DNA of 62,580 nt from Desulfuromonas sp. TF (GCF_000472285.1 NZ_KI421421.1:475786-538365), one strand, 5' to 3'; shown: positions 9,072 to 17,999, counted from the stretch's first letter. Numbers and translations: made by a program. The notes: generated by a model from the sequence alone, not told the origin.

Positions 9072-9737
9072 ATGATCCAGATTTACAATGTCTGCAAGGC
9101 CTACCAGAAGGATTCCTCCGCCCTGGAGGATATTTCCCTGAAAATCCCCAAAGGTGATTTCGTCTACCTCACGGGGCCTTCCGGGGCGGGAAAATCGACC
9201 CTGCTCAAGCTTCTGTACGGCGCCGAAAAGCCGAGCCGGGGACAGATTCTGGTCAATGGGCAGAACATCACCCGCATGGTATCCGCCAATATTCCTCTGC
9301 TGCGGCGCAGGCTGGGGATTGTTTTCCAGGACTTCAAGCTGCTGAACCGACGTACGATTTATGAGAACGTGGCCTTTCCCCTGGAAGTCCAGGGGCGCAA
9401 GCGCTATGAGGTTGCCAAGAAAGTCTATCAGACCCTCAAATACGTTGGACTGGAACACAAACTGCAGCGGCATCCGCTGGAGCTCTCCGGAGGAGAACAG
9501 CAGCGGGTGGCGATTGCCCGTGCCCTGGTGGTCGATCCCCTGGTGCTGCTGGCGGACGAGCCGACCGGTAACCTGGACGCAGGGATCAGCACGGAGATCA
9601 TGGAATTATTCAAGGGAGCCAACGCCCGCGGGTCGACGGTTCTGATAGCCACCCACGATCGGGAAATGATCCGCCGCTTCCCCCGTCGGATCATTACCCT
9701 GGAAGGGGGACGGCTGGTGGATGATCGCACCCCCTGA
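9072..9737 (+). CDS. ftsE: Cell division ABC transporter ATP-binding protein FtsE
   Basis: 221-residue ABC ATPase with Walker A GPSGAGKST at about 34-42, signature LSGGEQQR at about 138-145 and Walker B VLLADEPTGNLD near 156-167. The FtsE-like start (MIQIYNVCKAY) and the following ftsX identify it over generic ABC ATPases. FtsEX does not transport a solute; it uses ATP to activate periplasmic peptidoglycan hydrolases through EnvC-type proteins, and such a gene lies two genes downstream. It starts three bases after the pseudopilin stop, so the secretion cluster probably reads through into it. Confidence 0.95.
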   Translation: MIQIYNVCKAYQKDSSALEDISLKIPKGDFVYLTGPSGAGKSTLLKLLYGAEKPSRGQILVNGQNITRMVSANIPLLRRRLGIVFQDFKLLNRRTIYENVAFPLEVQGRKRYEVAKKVYQTLKYVGLEHKLQRHPLELSGGEQQRVAIARALVVDPLVLLADEPTGNLDAGISTEIMELFKGANARGSTVLIATHDREMIRRFPRRIITLEGGRLVDDRTP

Positions 9738-9829
9738 TTTAAATGCGTGAGGCGTGAGGTTTGAGGCGCAATTATGATGCCCGCAACCGGATGTCTCGCT
9801 TTCACTCTTCACGATGTTAAGGTTAGACT
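9738..9829 (+). repeat. Short gene-free gap with degenerate GCGTGAGG units
   Basis: 92 bases between ftsE and ftsX, unusual because the two genes normally overlap or abut. It contains imperfect head-to-tail copies of a GCGTGAGG-like octamer (9746-9770) and no recognisable coding sequence. Probably a small slippage-derived insertion. No promoter could be made out. Confidence 0.4.
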
Positions 9830-10729
9830 GTGTTTGAACGCCTGAGTTACTTAGTCGCCCATCGGGCCCTGCGCAATATGCGGCAGAGCCCGTTTCTATG
9901 CGCTGCCGCCATCGGAACGGTTGCCGTCGCCCTTGCCATCCTGGCATTTTTTGCCCTCGTGGTTCTCAACGTGCAGAAACTCACGGGGCATTGGAGCGAG
10001 GAGGTGCAAGTCGTCGCATACCTCGATGCCCTACCCGAAGATCGCCAGCTTCGGGGCTGGATCGAAGAAATCCGGCATCTGCCCGAAGTGGCGGAGGTGA
10101 CCCTGGTTTCCCGGGAGGAAGCATTCGATCGCTTCAGGAAGCGGCTTGCGGGGGATGCCGACCTGCTCGATGGCCTCGATCCTGATATCCTTCCCGCTTC
10201 CCTTGAAATCGCCCTTCACGAGTCGAGCAGAACGCGCCAGGGCGTCGAGGCGGTGGTTGTTCGCCTGAAGCAGAATAAGGCCCTGTCTGACGTGCGATAC
10301 GGCCAGGAGTGGCTGGAGCGCTTTGAGTCCTTTTTGACCCTATTGCGCCTGGCCGGTGGGATCCTGGGCGGATTTCTGATTTTTGCCGCACTTTTTATCA
10401 TATCCAATACTATTAAGCTCACCCTTTACGCCCGTCGCGACGAACTGGAAATCATGACCCTTGTCGGCGGAACACCGCTTTTTATTAAAATGCCTTTCCT
10501 TCTGGAGGGAGCTCTGCAAGGGGCCATTGGGGGAATCCTGGCCCTGGGGGGAGCCTACATGCTGTTCCTTTTCTTTGTGCGAAGAGGCTTGAACGCGCTT
10601 CTGCCTCTTACCGGCATGGAAGGAATTGCGTTTCTCCCCTCTTCCTGGCAGTTGCTGGTAATTGCCGCCGGCACGCTCCTCGGCTTCGTTGGAAGCCTGA
10701 TCTCCCTGCGCAAGTTCGTCCGGATTTGA
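9830..10729 (+). CDS. ftsX: Cell division protein FtsX
   Basis: Integral membrane partner of FtsE. The 299-residue protein has a cytoplasmic N terminus, a first transmembrane helix (about 22-45), a periplasmic domain of about 120 residues with the FtsX motif VTLVSREEAFDRFRK, and three further helices in the C-terminal half, matching the four-helix FtsX fold. The periplasmic domain is where EnvC-like coiled-coil proteins dock. GTG start at 9830. The next gene, an EnvC-like protein, begins four bases after its stop, which fits a FtsEX-EnvC module. Confidence 0.95.
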   Translation: MFERLSYLVAHRALRNMRQSPFLCAAAIGTVAVALAILAFFALVVLNVQKLTGHWSEEVQVVAYLDALPEDRQLRGWIEEIRHLPEVAEVTLVSREEAFDRFRKRLAGDADLLDGLDPDILPASLEIALHESSRTRQGVEAVVVRLKQNKALSDVRYGQEWLERFESFLTLLRLAGGILGGFLIFAALFIISNTIKLTLYARRDELEIMTLVGGTPLFIKMPFLLEGALQGAIGGILALGGAYMLFLFFVRRGLNALLPLTGMEGIAFLPSSWQLLVIAAGTLLGFVGSLISLRKFVRI

Positions 10730-10733
10730 AATT

Positions 10734-11879
10734 GTGAAGTTTTTTCTGCAGTCTTTTGTGATCTTGCTGACCCTGGTGGGTATCGGCGGCGCTTTGGCGG
10801 GGGAAAGTCTGGATGAGAGTCGGCGTTCACTGGAATCGGTTCTGAAGAGAATTGAGGAGGCTTCCAAAGACCTGGAGGCGAAAAGCGTCGCCGAGCGTTC
10901 CCTGGCGAACGATCTGAAAACGGTGGAAAGGGAAATGGGCCGCATCAACGATCGACTCTCTTCACTCGTCCGGCGCCTGTCGTCGCTTGAACGGGACATC
11001 GCCGCCAGAGAAAAGGAATCGACAGCGAAGAGAAAAGCCATCCTGGAGACGGAAAAAAGGGTGAAAAGGCGCCTTTCGGCCCTCTACAAAAGTGGTGAAA
11101 TGGGAGTTCTGAGAGCTCTCTTCGCCACCGAATCCCCAACTGAAATGGCCAGGGAGTTCGTCTATATGGGGAGAATCGTCCGCAGCGACCGTGAACTGCT
11201 TCTGTCCTACCGTCGGCAGATCGGCGAACTGGAAGCCTCGTTGCGGCATCTTGAGGATCTTCAGCAAGAGCAGCAGGCATCTCTTGCTGCCAAAAAGGGT
11301 GAGCAGGAAACACTGCACAAGGCAATCGAGATCAAAAGCAGACTTCTGGCCCGAATCCGCGATGATAAAGTTGCTCTTTCCGGATTGCTTGAGGAAATGC
11401 GGCAACGGGCAGCACGTTTGACCGTCCTGATCAAAAAACTTGAAACGGAAACACCCCCCGAGTATACTCAGAAGGTTGGGCTTTTTGCCCGCCAGAAGGG
11501 TCGTTTGCCCTGGCCGGCATCGGGATCGGTCAGGATCGGCTTCGGCACCGGACGGCATCCGGAACTCGGTACTCTCTACGACAGTCAAGGATATGAGCTT
11601 GCGATATCTGCGAATGAACCGGTCTCGGCGGTGTGGTCGGGCCGGGTCATTTTCGCAGACCGATTCCAGGGCTTCGGCAATCTCCTGATTGTGGACCATG
11701 GTGAGAGCTATTATACTCTTTACGCTCAGACTTCCCGCTTACTCAAGAAGGTTGGGGAGAATGTAAAGCAGGGCGAACCTGTCGCCCTGGCCGGTTTTGA
11801 GGGAAAGGACCGTTTTTATTTTGAAATCAGACACCGAGGGACTCCGCTCGATCCAGCTGTCTGGCTCTCACCCCGCTGA
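10734..11879 (+). CDS. envC: EnvC-like amidase activator with degenerate LytM domain
   Basis: 381 residues: signal peptide (about 1-22), a long coiled coil (about 25-245) and a C-terminal LytM/M23 domain (about 255-380). The zinc ligands of active M23 enzymes are lost: where HxxxD is expected the sequence is YDSQGYELAI, and the usual YAHL is YAQT. This matches EnvC, a non-enzymatic activator of N-acetylmuramyl amidases controlled by FtsEX. GTG start at 10734, four bases after ftsX. The intact M23 peptidase at 17145 gives a useful contrast. Function is inferred from the missing ligands plus the ftsEX context. Confidence 0.85.
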   Translation: MKFFLQSFVILLTLVGIGGALAGESLDESRRSLESVLKRIEEASKDLEAKSVAERSLANDLKTVEREMGRINDRLSSLVRRLSSLERDIAAREKESTAKRKAILETEKRVKRRLSALYKSGEMGVLRALFATESPTEMAREFVYMGRIVRSDRELLLSYRRQIGELEASLRHLEDLQQEQQASLAAKKGEQETLHKAIEIKSRLLARIRDDKVALSGLLEEMRQRAARLTVLIKKLETETPPEYTQKVGLFARQKGRLPWPASGSVRIGFGTGRHPELGTLYDSQGYELAISANEPVSAVWSGRVIFADRFQGFGNLLIVDHGESYYTLYAQTSRLLKKVGENVKQGEPVALAGFEGKDRFYFEIRHRGTPLDPAVWLSPR

Positions 11880-11903
11880 TTGCTACAGCCACGGAGGAAA
11901 CGC

Positions 11904-13223
11904 ATGAAAAGAGGAAAATGGCCGGTCTTAATCATTCTTTCGATGATTTTCATGGTCATGGGGTGGATGTCCTTCGGAAAGGTCAATCGCATCGGCACGG
12001 CCGAAGCGACCCCTCAGTATCAGGATCTTCAGCTTTTCACAGATGTCCTCTCCATTGTACGCAAAAGTTATGTGGAAGAGGTGGAGATGAAGGATCTTAT
12101 TTATGGGGCGATTGACGGCATGCTAGCCTCTCTCGATCCCCATTCTGCCTTCATGCCGCCCGATATATACAAAGAGATGATGATTGATACCAGCGGCGAG
12201 TTTGGCGGCTTGGGCATTGAAATAACCATCAAGGACGGCATTCTGACGATCGTTTCGCCCATTGAAGATACGCCGGCTTACCGTGCCGGCCTGCAGGCGG
12301 GCGACCAGATTCTCAAAATTGAGGACCAGTTCACAAAGGACCTCAGCATCATGGATGCCGTAAAGATGATGCGCGGCCCCAAAGGGACAAAAATCACCAT
12401 CACTGTTATGCGCGAGTCCTTCGACAAACCACAGGAGTTCACCCTGGTCCGCGAAATAATCACCGTCAAGAGCGTAAAATCCAGCACGCTGGAAGACGGA
12501 TATGCCTATGTGCGCGTAGCCCAATTCCAGGAGCGCACCGCCAACGACCTCCTCGATGCGCTTAAGCTGCTGCGTTCTCAAAACGGCAGTCTGCGCGGCC
12601 TGATCCTCGATCTTCGCAACAACCCTGGCGGACTTCTGGATCAGGCGGTGAAAGTTTCAGACATCTTTTTGCCGGGCGGTCTTATCGTGTATACCGAAGG
12701 GCGTGAAGAAGGGGCCCAGATGAAATTTTCCGCCCATCCCAACAATACCGAGGACGATTTTCCTATGGTCGTTCTTATCAACGGCGGCAGCGCCAGTGCA
12801 TCGGAAATTGTCGCAGGCGCTCTTCAGGACCATGGACGGGCAGTGGTGATGGGGACCCAGAGCTTTGGGAAAGGATCGGTGCAGACCATCATTCCATTAA
12901 CCGACGACTCGGGTTTGCGTCTTACGACCGCACGGTACTACACTCCAAACGGAACCTCTATCCAGGCCACGGGCATCATTCCCGATATCCTTGTCAACCC
13001 GATTGAAATACAGGAAGCCAAGGAAGGGATGCTTTTCAGGGAAAAAGATCTCAAGAACCATTTTGAGACCCCGGAGAAAACCGATGAAAAACTGCCGGAA
13101 GAGGATGAACGGCAGATGTTCCAGCTCAACGAGGAATATCGTGACGATTACCAGCTGATGCGGGCCCTGGATCTGCTGAAGGGATGGCATATCTTCAAGG
13201 CTCTCGACCGGACGGCTGCCTGA
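11904..13223 (+). CDS. ctpA: S41 C-terminal processing peptidase (CtpA/Prc family)
   Basis: Periplasmic protease that trims C termini of envelope proteins; in some species it degrades peptidoglycan hydrolases. 439 residues from the ATG at 11904, preceded by GGAGG at proper spacing (an upstream TTG at 11880 lacks support). N-terminal signal/anchor helix, PDZ domain (about 80-170, GGLGIEITIKDGILTIVSP), then the S41 domain with the catalytic serine in GGSASASE at about 293-300 and the catalytic lysine in GKGSVQ about 25 residues later. Length is typical of CtpA. It sits with EnvC and YibQ, a set tied to cell-wall hydrolase control. Confidence 0.94.
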   Translation: MKRGKWPVLIILSMIFMVMGWMSFGKVNRIGTAEATPQYQDLQLFTDVLSIVRKSYVEEVEMKDLIYGAIDGMLASLDPHSAFMPPDIYKEMMIDTSGEFGGLGIEITIKDGILTIVSPIEDTPAYRAGLQAGDQILKIEDQFTKDLSIMDAVKMMRGPKGTKITITVMRESFDKPQEFTLVREIITVKSVKSSTLEDGYAYVRVAQFQERTANDLLDALKLLRSQNGSLRGLILDLRNNPGGLLDQAVKVSDIFLPGGLIVYTEGREEGAQMKFSAHPNNTEDDFPMVVLINGGSASASEIVAGALQDHGRAVVMGTQSFGKGSVQTIIPLTDDSGLRLTTARYYTPNGTSIQATGIIPDILVNPIEIQEAKEGMLFREKDLKNHFETPEKTDEKLPEEDERQMFQLNEEYRDDYQLMRALDLLKGWHIFKALDRTAA

Positions 13224-13245
13224 TCTTCCTTCTGACCATCAACCC

Positions 13246-13274
13246 GGGGGGATGGCGACATCCTCCCTTTTTTT
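13246..13274 (+). terminator. Intrinsic terminator after ctpA
   Basis: GGGGGGATG (13246-13254), loop GCGA, CATCCTCCC (13259-13267), then seven T. One G.U pair in the stem. It lies only nine bases before the apparent start of the next gene. Confidence 0.8.
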
Positions 13275-13283
13275 ATCTTCTTC

Positions 13284-14426
13284 ATGGCTTCTCGAAAAAA
13301 GAAAAAAGGCAATCGCAAACCAATCCGGAAGATGCCGAGCCATCAGGCCAAGGTGCTGCTTGCGGCGCTATTCGTGTCCGGATTTCTCGTTCTCAGCCTG
13401 GTGTTGCTTTCGCATCTGCGCAATGCCTACAGACCGGTGGCGGCACCGCCGGGTGCAGAGTTGAAACTGGAGATCCTCGACGACATCCGTGTGGAGCTTG
13501 AAAGCGTCCTGCTGCGCAGTGGGGCACCTCTCACCCGGGTGGAGGCCGGTGGACAGGGGGAGCTTCGCATGGAAGCGCGGGGCGAATTCCCTCCGCCGGA
13601 GGTCATTGCCGATCTTGACCGGCGGATGCGGCGCATCTCCGACAGTCTGCATTTGGAAGCCAGCCCCCCATCCGGAAAGATAGCCATCTCCGGAGAGGGT
13701 CTTTTGGCTGTTCTCAGCTTTTCTCCCTCCCTAGAAGAACCGGTGGTTAAGGCGAAAGGCAGGCCTAAAATGGTCATCATCATGGATGACCTCGGCGGGG
13801 ACATGGTCTCGGCACAGGCTCTGCTCGATATCGATCTGCCGGTGACTTTCGCCATCCTGCCGGGAACAGCCAATGCCTCGAGGATCGCGACCCTCGCACA
13901 CCGCCGGGGCAGGGAGGTGCTGATCCACATTCCCATGGAACCGCGGAATTTCCCCGATATCAATCCCGGACACGACGCTCTGCTCGTCGAGCATTCGAAA
14001 GCAGAGATCCGAAGAAGGTTCCAAGGCTATCTTGACAGAATCCCCTATGCGGTGGGCGGCAACAATCATATGGGGTCCCGTTTTACCGAAGACCGGGAAA
14101 AAATGGCGACAGTGCTGGCGGAGATGAAGGATGCGGGGCTTTTTTTCGTGGACAGTCTGACGACCGGACGTTCGGTGGGTTTTGAGGAGGCACGAAAGGC
14201 GGGGCTGCCGACGGTGGTCCGGGATGTCTTTCTCGACAATGTCCAGGATGTGGAACTGATATCCGTGGAGATTCGGCGTCTTGCCGCCCTGGCAGCCAGA
14301 CAGGGATATGCCGTGGGGATATGCCACCCCTATCCACAGACACTCGAGGCATTGCGCCGCGCCTCCGATTTTCTGCGAGAGCAGGAGATCGATATGGTTC
14401 CGGCCTCGCAGGTTCTCCTCCGGTAA
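13284..14426 (+). CDS. yibQ: Divergent polysaccharide deacetylase, YibQ family
   Basis: 380 residues: very basic N terminus, one transmembrane helix (about 26-48), a linker domain and a C-terminal divergent polysaccharide deacetylase domain (about 155-378) recognised by VIIMDDLGGDMVSAQALLDI, HIPMEPRNFP and AVGICHPYPQT. Such domains are NodB-fold, periplasmic and of uncertain substrate. In Escherichia coli yibQ lies directly downstream of envC; here only ctpA intervenes. No Shine-Dalgarno sequence precedes the ATG at 13284, and a terminator T-run ends nine bases before it, so expression may depend on readthrough or on a downstream start such as ATG 13332. Confidence 0.85.
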   Translation: MASRKKKKGNRKPIRKMPSHQAKVLLAALFVSGFLVLSLVLLSHLRNAYRPVAAPPGAELKLEILDDIRVELESVLLRSGAPLTRVEAGGQGELRMEARGEFPPPEVIADLDRRMRRISDSLHLEASPPSGKIAISGEGLLAVLSFSPSLEEPVVKAKGRPKMVIIMDDLGGDMVSAQALLDIDLPVTFAILPGTANASRIATLAHRRGREVLIHIPMEPRNFPDINPGHDALLVEHSKAEIRRRFQGYLDRIPYAVGGNNHMGSRFTEDREKMATVLAEMKDAGLFFVDSLTTGRSVGFEEARKAGLPTVVRDVFLDNVQDVELISVEIRRLAALAARQGYAVGICHPYPQTLEALRRASDFLREQEIDMVPASQVLLR

Positions 14427-14439
14427 AGTCAGGGACGGT

Positions 14440-14457
14440 GGAAAACTGAAAACTGCT
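14440..14457. repeat. Short AAAACTG tandem units
   Basis: GAAAACTGAAAACTGCTC between yibQ and the convergent ParA-like gene. A similar tract on the opposite sense lies at 38720-38745. Low-complexity intergenic sequence, function unknown. Confidence 0.4.
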
Positions 14458-15857
14458 CAGGGCAGCTGTGCCGCTATCCTTACGGCAACGGACCTCAGAC
14501 GGTCGTGCTGCTCGCTGTAGAGAATCTCTTCGGGGAAATCGGAGCAGACCCTTCGGATCAGAAGGAAGTCGTCTCCCAGCAGGCCATCCTGGTTCAACAG
14601 AGTGTGGGCCGCCAGGCGGTAGAGGCAGGCCTCTTCTCCAGTGGAGGAGGGGTTTTCGGGCTCCATCAGTTCGATCGTTTTATGGGAGACCTCCAGGCCG
14701 TCCTCGTCGAAGCGGTAAAAGGAGAGCTGCTGCTGATAGAAATTGCGTGTATTCGGAGCCCGGCGCAGCACGAAGTATGAACGCTGGGCGGATTCCCGGA
14801 ACAGATCGCGCAGGGGATCGGAAGCCCCGACTTCGCGCTTTGAACGGTAGAAATGGCGGAAAACAGTGGTAGAGAAGCACTCCTCCTCCAGGTAGCCGGC
14901 AACCCCTCCGTCGGACGTTTCGCAGTAGTACCCCGCCGTGGCAATGGAGTCTTCCTGAACGAGTCGTCTGCCGCAGAGCAGGCAGGACGGTTGAAGCGTG
15001 TCCCTCCGCGCGCCGTAGGCGGCATCCCGCTCCGCCAGCAGGTTTTTTTCTTCCTCGGATACCCTGTCGAGCCTCCGCTGTGCATCCTGTTTGGCATCAA
15101 GATAGACCTGGCGTGCCAGATGGGTGAACTGAATGTGTACATCGGTTCCGCGGCCATGGGTGATAACGGGATAGATCTTCCCTTCAGGGTTGGTATTGAG
15201 GGATTCGACCTTGGGGCTTTTCGCGATAAACCCTTCCAGGCACCGATAGCCGCGATTGATGGCATATCCCTTGAGCAGTCGATAGGAGTCCCTGAACGGG
15301 CCATCATAGCGGATCCGGGAATCGATCAGGCAGGGGAGAATGCGCAGGGGGCGCCTCGAGAGCCCGTGCTCATCGAAAAAGTCGTAAAGATTTCTGCAAT
15401 TTTCAAGAGAGGGGGCATCCTTTACGGGTACGATGACCCGGTCTGCGGCATACAGGGCGTTACGGGTGAAAATATCGAGGTCAGGACGGGTGTCGATGAT
15501 GACGATACCCTTCAACTTCGAATTGGCCAGAATGCGGGCAAGGATTTCGGGAGATTCGATCTGATGGCGGATGGTGGTCAGCCGGCGGCTGGACGGAATG
15601 AACTGGACTCCGTATTCTCCGGTTTCGATCACATCCTCGATGCTCTGCCCCGAGAGCAGAGTCAGAACGTCACCATGCGGTTCACGGCGGCCGATACGGA
15701 ACATTCGGTCCACGGAAAAATGGTTGTCGAAGCTGAAGAGGGTTACCGGCATCTCCTCATTGAGCGCCTTGAGATAGATGGCCAGGTTGGTGGCCAGGGT
15801 GGTCTTTCCCACCCCGCCTTTTTCACTGGAGACGGTAACCACGTAGGGTTGCAGCAT
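14457..15857 (-). CDS. ParA/MinD-like ATPase with cysteine-rich C-terminal domain
   Basis: 466 residues from the ATG at 15857, preceded by AAGGA; a longer frame to 15911 would run into the divergent promoter region. Residues 1-260 are a deviant-Walker P-loop ATPase (SEKGGVGKTTLATNLA near residues 11-26), the fold of ParA, MinD and related positioning ATPases. After a coiled linker (about 250-285), the C-terminal half has CLLCGRRL followed by two further cysteines (YYCETS, EEECF), suggestive of a zinc-binding site, and then an unrecognised alpha/beta region. There is no parB next to it, so chromosome partitioning is unlikely. It is transcribed against both flanking operons. Partner and cargo are unknown. 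Confidence 0.7.
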   Translation of the reverse strand: MLQPYVVTVSSEKGGVGKTTLATNLAIYLKALNEEMPVTLFSFDNHFSVDRMFRIGRREPHGDVLTLLSGQSIEDVIETGEYGVQFIPSSRRLTTIRHQIESPEILARILANSKLKGIVIIDTRPDLDIFTRNALYAADRVIVPVKDAPSLENCRNLYDFFDEHGLSRRPLRILPCLIDSRIRYDGPFRDSYRLLKGYAINRGYRCLEGFIAKSPKVESLNTNPEGKIYPVITHGRGTDVHIQFTHLARQVYLDAKQDAQRRLDRVSEEEKNLLAERDAAYGARRDTLQPSCLLCGRRLVQEDSIATAGYYCETSDGGVAGYLEEECFSTTVFRHFYRSKREVGASDPLRDLFRESAQRSYFVLRRAPNTRNFYQQQLSFYRFDEDGLEVSHKTIELMEPENPSSTGEEACLYRLAAHTLLNQDGLLGDDFLLIRRVCSDFPEEILYSEQHDRLRSVAVRIAAQLP

Positions 15858-15948
15858 GGCAGTTCCTTCGATAAAATTTACAAGCTCCATATATAGTGAA
15901 TCCGGTTGCAAATGTCAATGCCCAACCCCAATATGTTGTAGGTGCTAT

Positions 15949-17148
15949 ATGGCAGATCCGCGACAAATCCTGACAGTTTCCCGGCTCGCCTCTCTGATCA
16001 AGGAGGTGGTCGAGGAAAATTTCGTCCAGGTCTTGGTCGAGGGGGAGCTCTCGAACTTCGCTGCGCCTTCTTCCGGCCATTACTATTTTTCACTCAAGGA
16101 TGAGAAAGCCCAGATCCGGGCCGTCATGTTCCGCCTCCAGAGCCGCCTCCTCCCCTTCCGTCCCGAAAACGGCATGCGAGTGATCTGCTCCGGGAGGGTT
16201 TCGCTCTACTCCCAGCGCAGTGAGATCCAGCTGGTGGTGGAGACTCTCGAACCGCGGGGAGTGGGGAGCCTGCAGGTTGCCTTCGAACAGCTCAAGAGCA
16301 GACTCGCCGCGGAGGGGCTCTTCGCCGAGGAACGCAAGCGCTCCCTGCCGCCTTTCCCCGGAACCGTCGGGGTAGTCACTTCCGCCAGCGGTGCGGCCAT
16401 TCACGATATTCTTCATGTCCTTCGCCGCCGCCATGCCGGGGTGCGGGTGCTGCTCAGGCCCGTGCGGGTGCAGGGGGAGGGGGCAGCGATGGAGATCGCG
16501 GAAGCGATCGCCGACCTCAACCGTTTCGGGGAGGCCGATGTTCTGATCGTCGGCCGCGGCGGCGGATCGTTGGAAGATCTATGGGCCTTCAATGAAGAGT
16601 GCGTGGCACGGGCCATTCACGCTTCGGCGATACCGGTCATTGCCGCGGTCGGGCACGAGGTGGACTACTCCATCGCCGACTTCGTTGCCGATCTGCGGGC
16701 TCCGACCCCCAGTGCCGCCGCCGAGATGGTGGTGAAGAGCCGGCTCGAACTCGAGGGGCACCTGGATCATCTGATTCTGCGCCTGGACGGACAGATGCGC
16801 GGCCGTCTCGATCTGCTCGGAGAAAAAGTCGAGGGGCTTGCCCGCCGTCTCCAGTCCCCGGTCCAGAGAATTTCCCTTTGCCGGCAACGGCTGGAAGATC
16901 TGGAGCGCCGTCTGCATCAGGCCATGAAAAATGTCCTGAAGGAAGGGGACGGCCGACTCGCCACTCTCGCCGGTCGCCTGGACGACCTCTCTCCCCTGCG
17001 TATCCTCGCCCGGGGTTACGCCATTGCCCTCGACGAAAAGAGGGGGCGGGCCGTGCGCGATGCCCGAACGCTCGCTCCCGGTGACCGACTGAGGATCCGG
17101 TTCGCCCGCGGAAGCGCACGGGCAGCCGTTGAGGAGGTGATCAAGTGA
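15949..17148 (+). CDS. xseA: Exodeoxyribonuclease VII large subunit
   Basis: Catalytic subunit of the single-strand DNA exonuclease. 399 residues from the ATG at 15949, with AGGTG just upstream; the longer frame from 15856 would overlap the divergent ParA-like gene. The N-terminal OB fold (ILTVSRLASLIKEVVEENF, VEGELSNF), the central nuclease domain with LIVGRGGGSLEDLWAFN and VGHEVDYSIADFVAD, and a coiled-coil C terminus are all in place. The small subunit gene xseB lies two genes downstream, separated by an M23 peptidase, and the stop overlaps that peptidase's GTG by four bases. Confidence 0.95.
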   Translation: MADPRQILTVSRLASLIKEVVEENFVQVLVEGELSNFAAPSSGHYYFSLKDEKAQIRAVMFRLQSRLLPFRPENGMRVICSGRVSLYSQRSEIQLVVETLEPRGVGSLQVAFEQLKSRLAAEGLFAEERKRSLPPFPGTVGVVTSASGAAIHDILHVLRRRHAGVRVLLRPVRVQGEGAAMEIAEAIADLNRFGEADVLIVGRGGGSLEDLWAFNEECVARAIHASAIPVIAAVGHEVDYSIADFVADLRAPTPSAAAEMVVKSRLELEGHLDHLILRLDGQMRGRLDLLGEKVEGLARRLQSPVQRISLCRQRLEDLERRLHQAMKNVLKEGDGRLATLAGRLDDLSPLRILARGYAIALDEKRGRAVRDARTLAPGDRLRIRFARGSARAAVEEVIK

Positions 17149-17999
17149 GGTGCCTGTTTCTGCTGATTTTCTTCTTTCCAGGGCAGGCCCTGGCGGCCCT
17201 GGTCCTGTCCCCCCCGGCGGTCGACAGCGGCGGGGTAGCCCTGCTGCGCTGGGAGGGCGCGTCACCTTCTCTGGCCGTGGCCCGCTTCAACGAACGTGTG
17301 ATCTATCTGTCCCCGACCGGTAGCGGGGCCGCCGCACTGCTGGGAACCGATGTCGAACTTCCGGCGGGGGATTATCCAATCACCCTCGCTGTCGTCGATC
17401 GAGGGGGCGGGACTTCCTTTCACCGGACGACACTGGTCGTTCGCAGCTCATCTCGGCCGGTGGAGCGACTTACTCTGCCGGAGGCAATGGTCGAACCCGT
17501 CGATCCCGACGTTCTGGAAAGGATCGGCAGCGAGCACAGAATGCTGACCGAACTTTTCGGAAGACAGGACCGCCCGGCTCTCTGGAAGACCTTTTCCCTG
17601 CCGGTGAGCGATCCGGTGAGCAGTTCTTTCGGTCTGCGGCGCATCCTGAACGGCAAACCCCGCTCCCCCCACTCCGGCGTCGATTTCCGCAGCCCCCGGG
17701 GGACCCCTATCAGGGCGGCGGCGGAGGGAATTGCGGTCTTTACCGGCGATCTCTACTACACGGGGAACACGGTGGTCCTCGATCACGGCGAAGGGCTCTA
17801 TACCCTCTATGCCCATCTCGATACTGTGGATTGCCGGACAGGTGAGCGCCTGGAGGCCGGGGCTGCTCTGGGACGGGTCGGCAGCAGCGGACGTTCGACT
17901 GGACCGCATCTGCATTGGGGAGGCAAACTGCGGGGCGACCGGATCGACCCCCTGGCCCTGGTGAAACTGTTCGGGGAGTTAGGGGAGGAAAAGCCTTGA
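17145..17999 (+). CDS. M23 (LytM-type) zinc metallopeptidase
   Basis: 284 residues with a signal peptide (about 1-18), an N-terminal beta domain and a C-terminal M23 domain keeping every zinc and catalytic residue: HSGVDF, TLYAHLD and HLHW. It should therefore cleave peptidoglycan cross-bridges, unlike the degenerate EnvC-like protein at 10734. GTG start, overlapping xseA by four bases. Membrane export is predicted from the hydrophobic N terminus ending in ALA. Its position inside the xse genes looks conserved-operon style rather than functional linkage. Confidence 0.9.
   Translation: MRCLFLLIFFFPGQALAALVLSPPAVDSGGVALLRWEGASPSLAVARFNERVIYLSPTGSGAAALLGTDVELPAGDYPITLAVVDRGGGTSFHRTTLVVRSSSRPVERLTLPEAMVEPVDPDVLERIGSEHRMLTELFGRQDRPALWKTFSLPVSDPVSSSFGLRRILNGKPRSPHSGVDFRSPRGTPIRAAAEGIAVFTGDLYYTGNTVVLDHGEGLYTLYAHLDTVDCRTGERLEAGAALGRVGSSGRSTGPHLHWGGKLRGDRIDPLALVKLFGELGEEKP

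Noticed and set aside
14853-15896. 347-codon plus-strand frame opposite the ParA-like gene
   Set aside because: The minus-strand frame has a clear KGGVGKTT motif, start and ribosome site; the plus frame has none.
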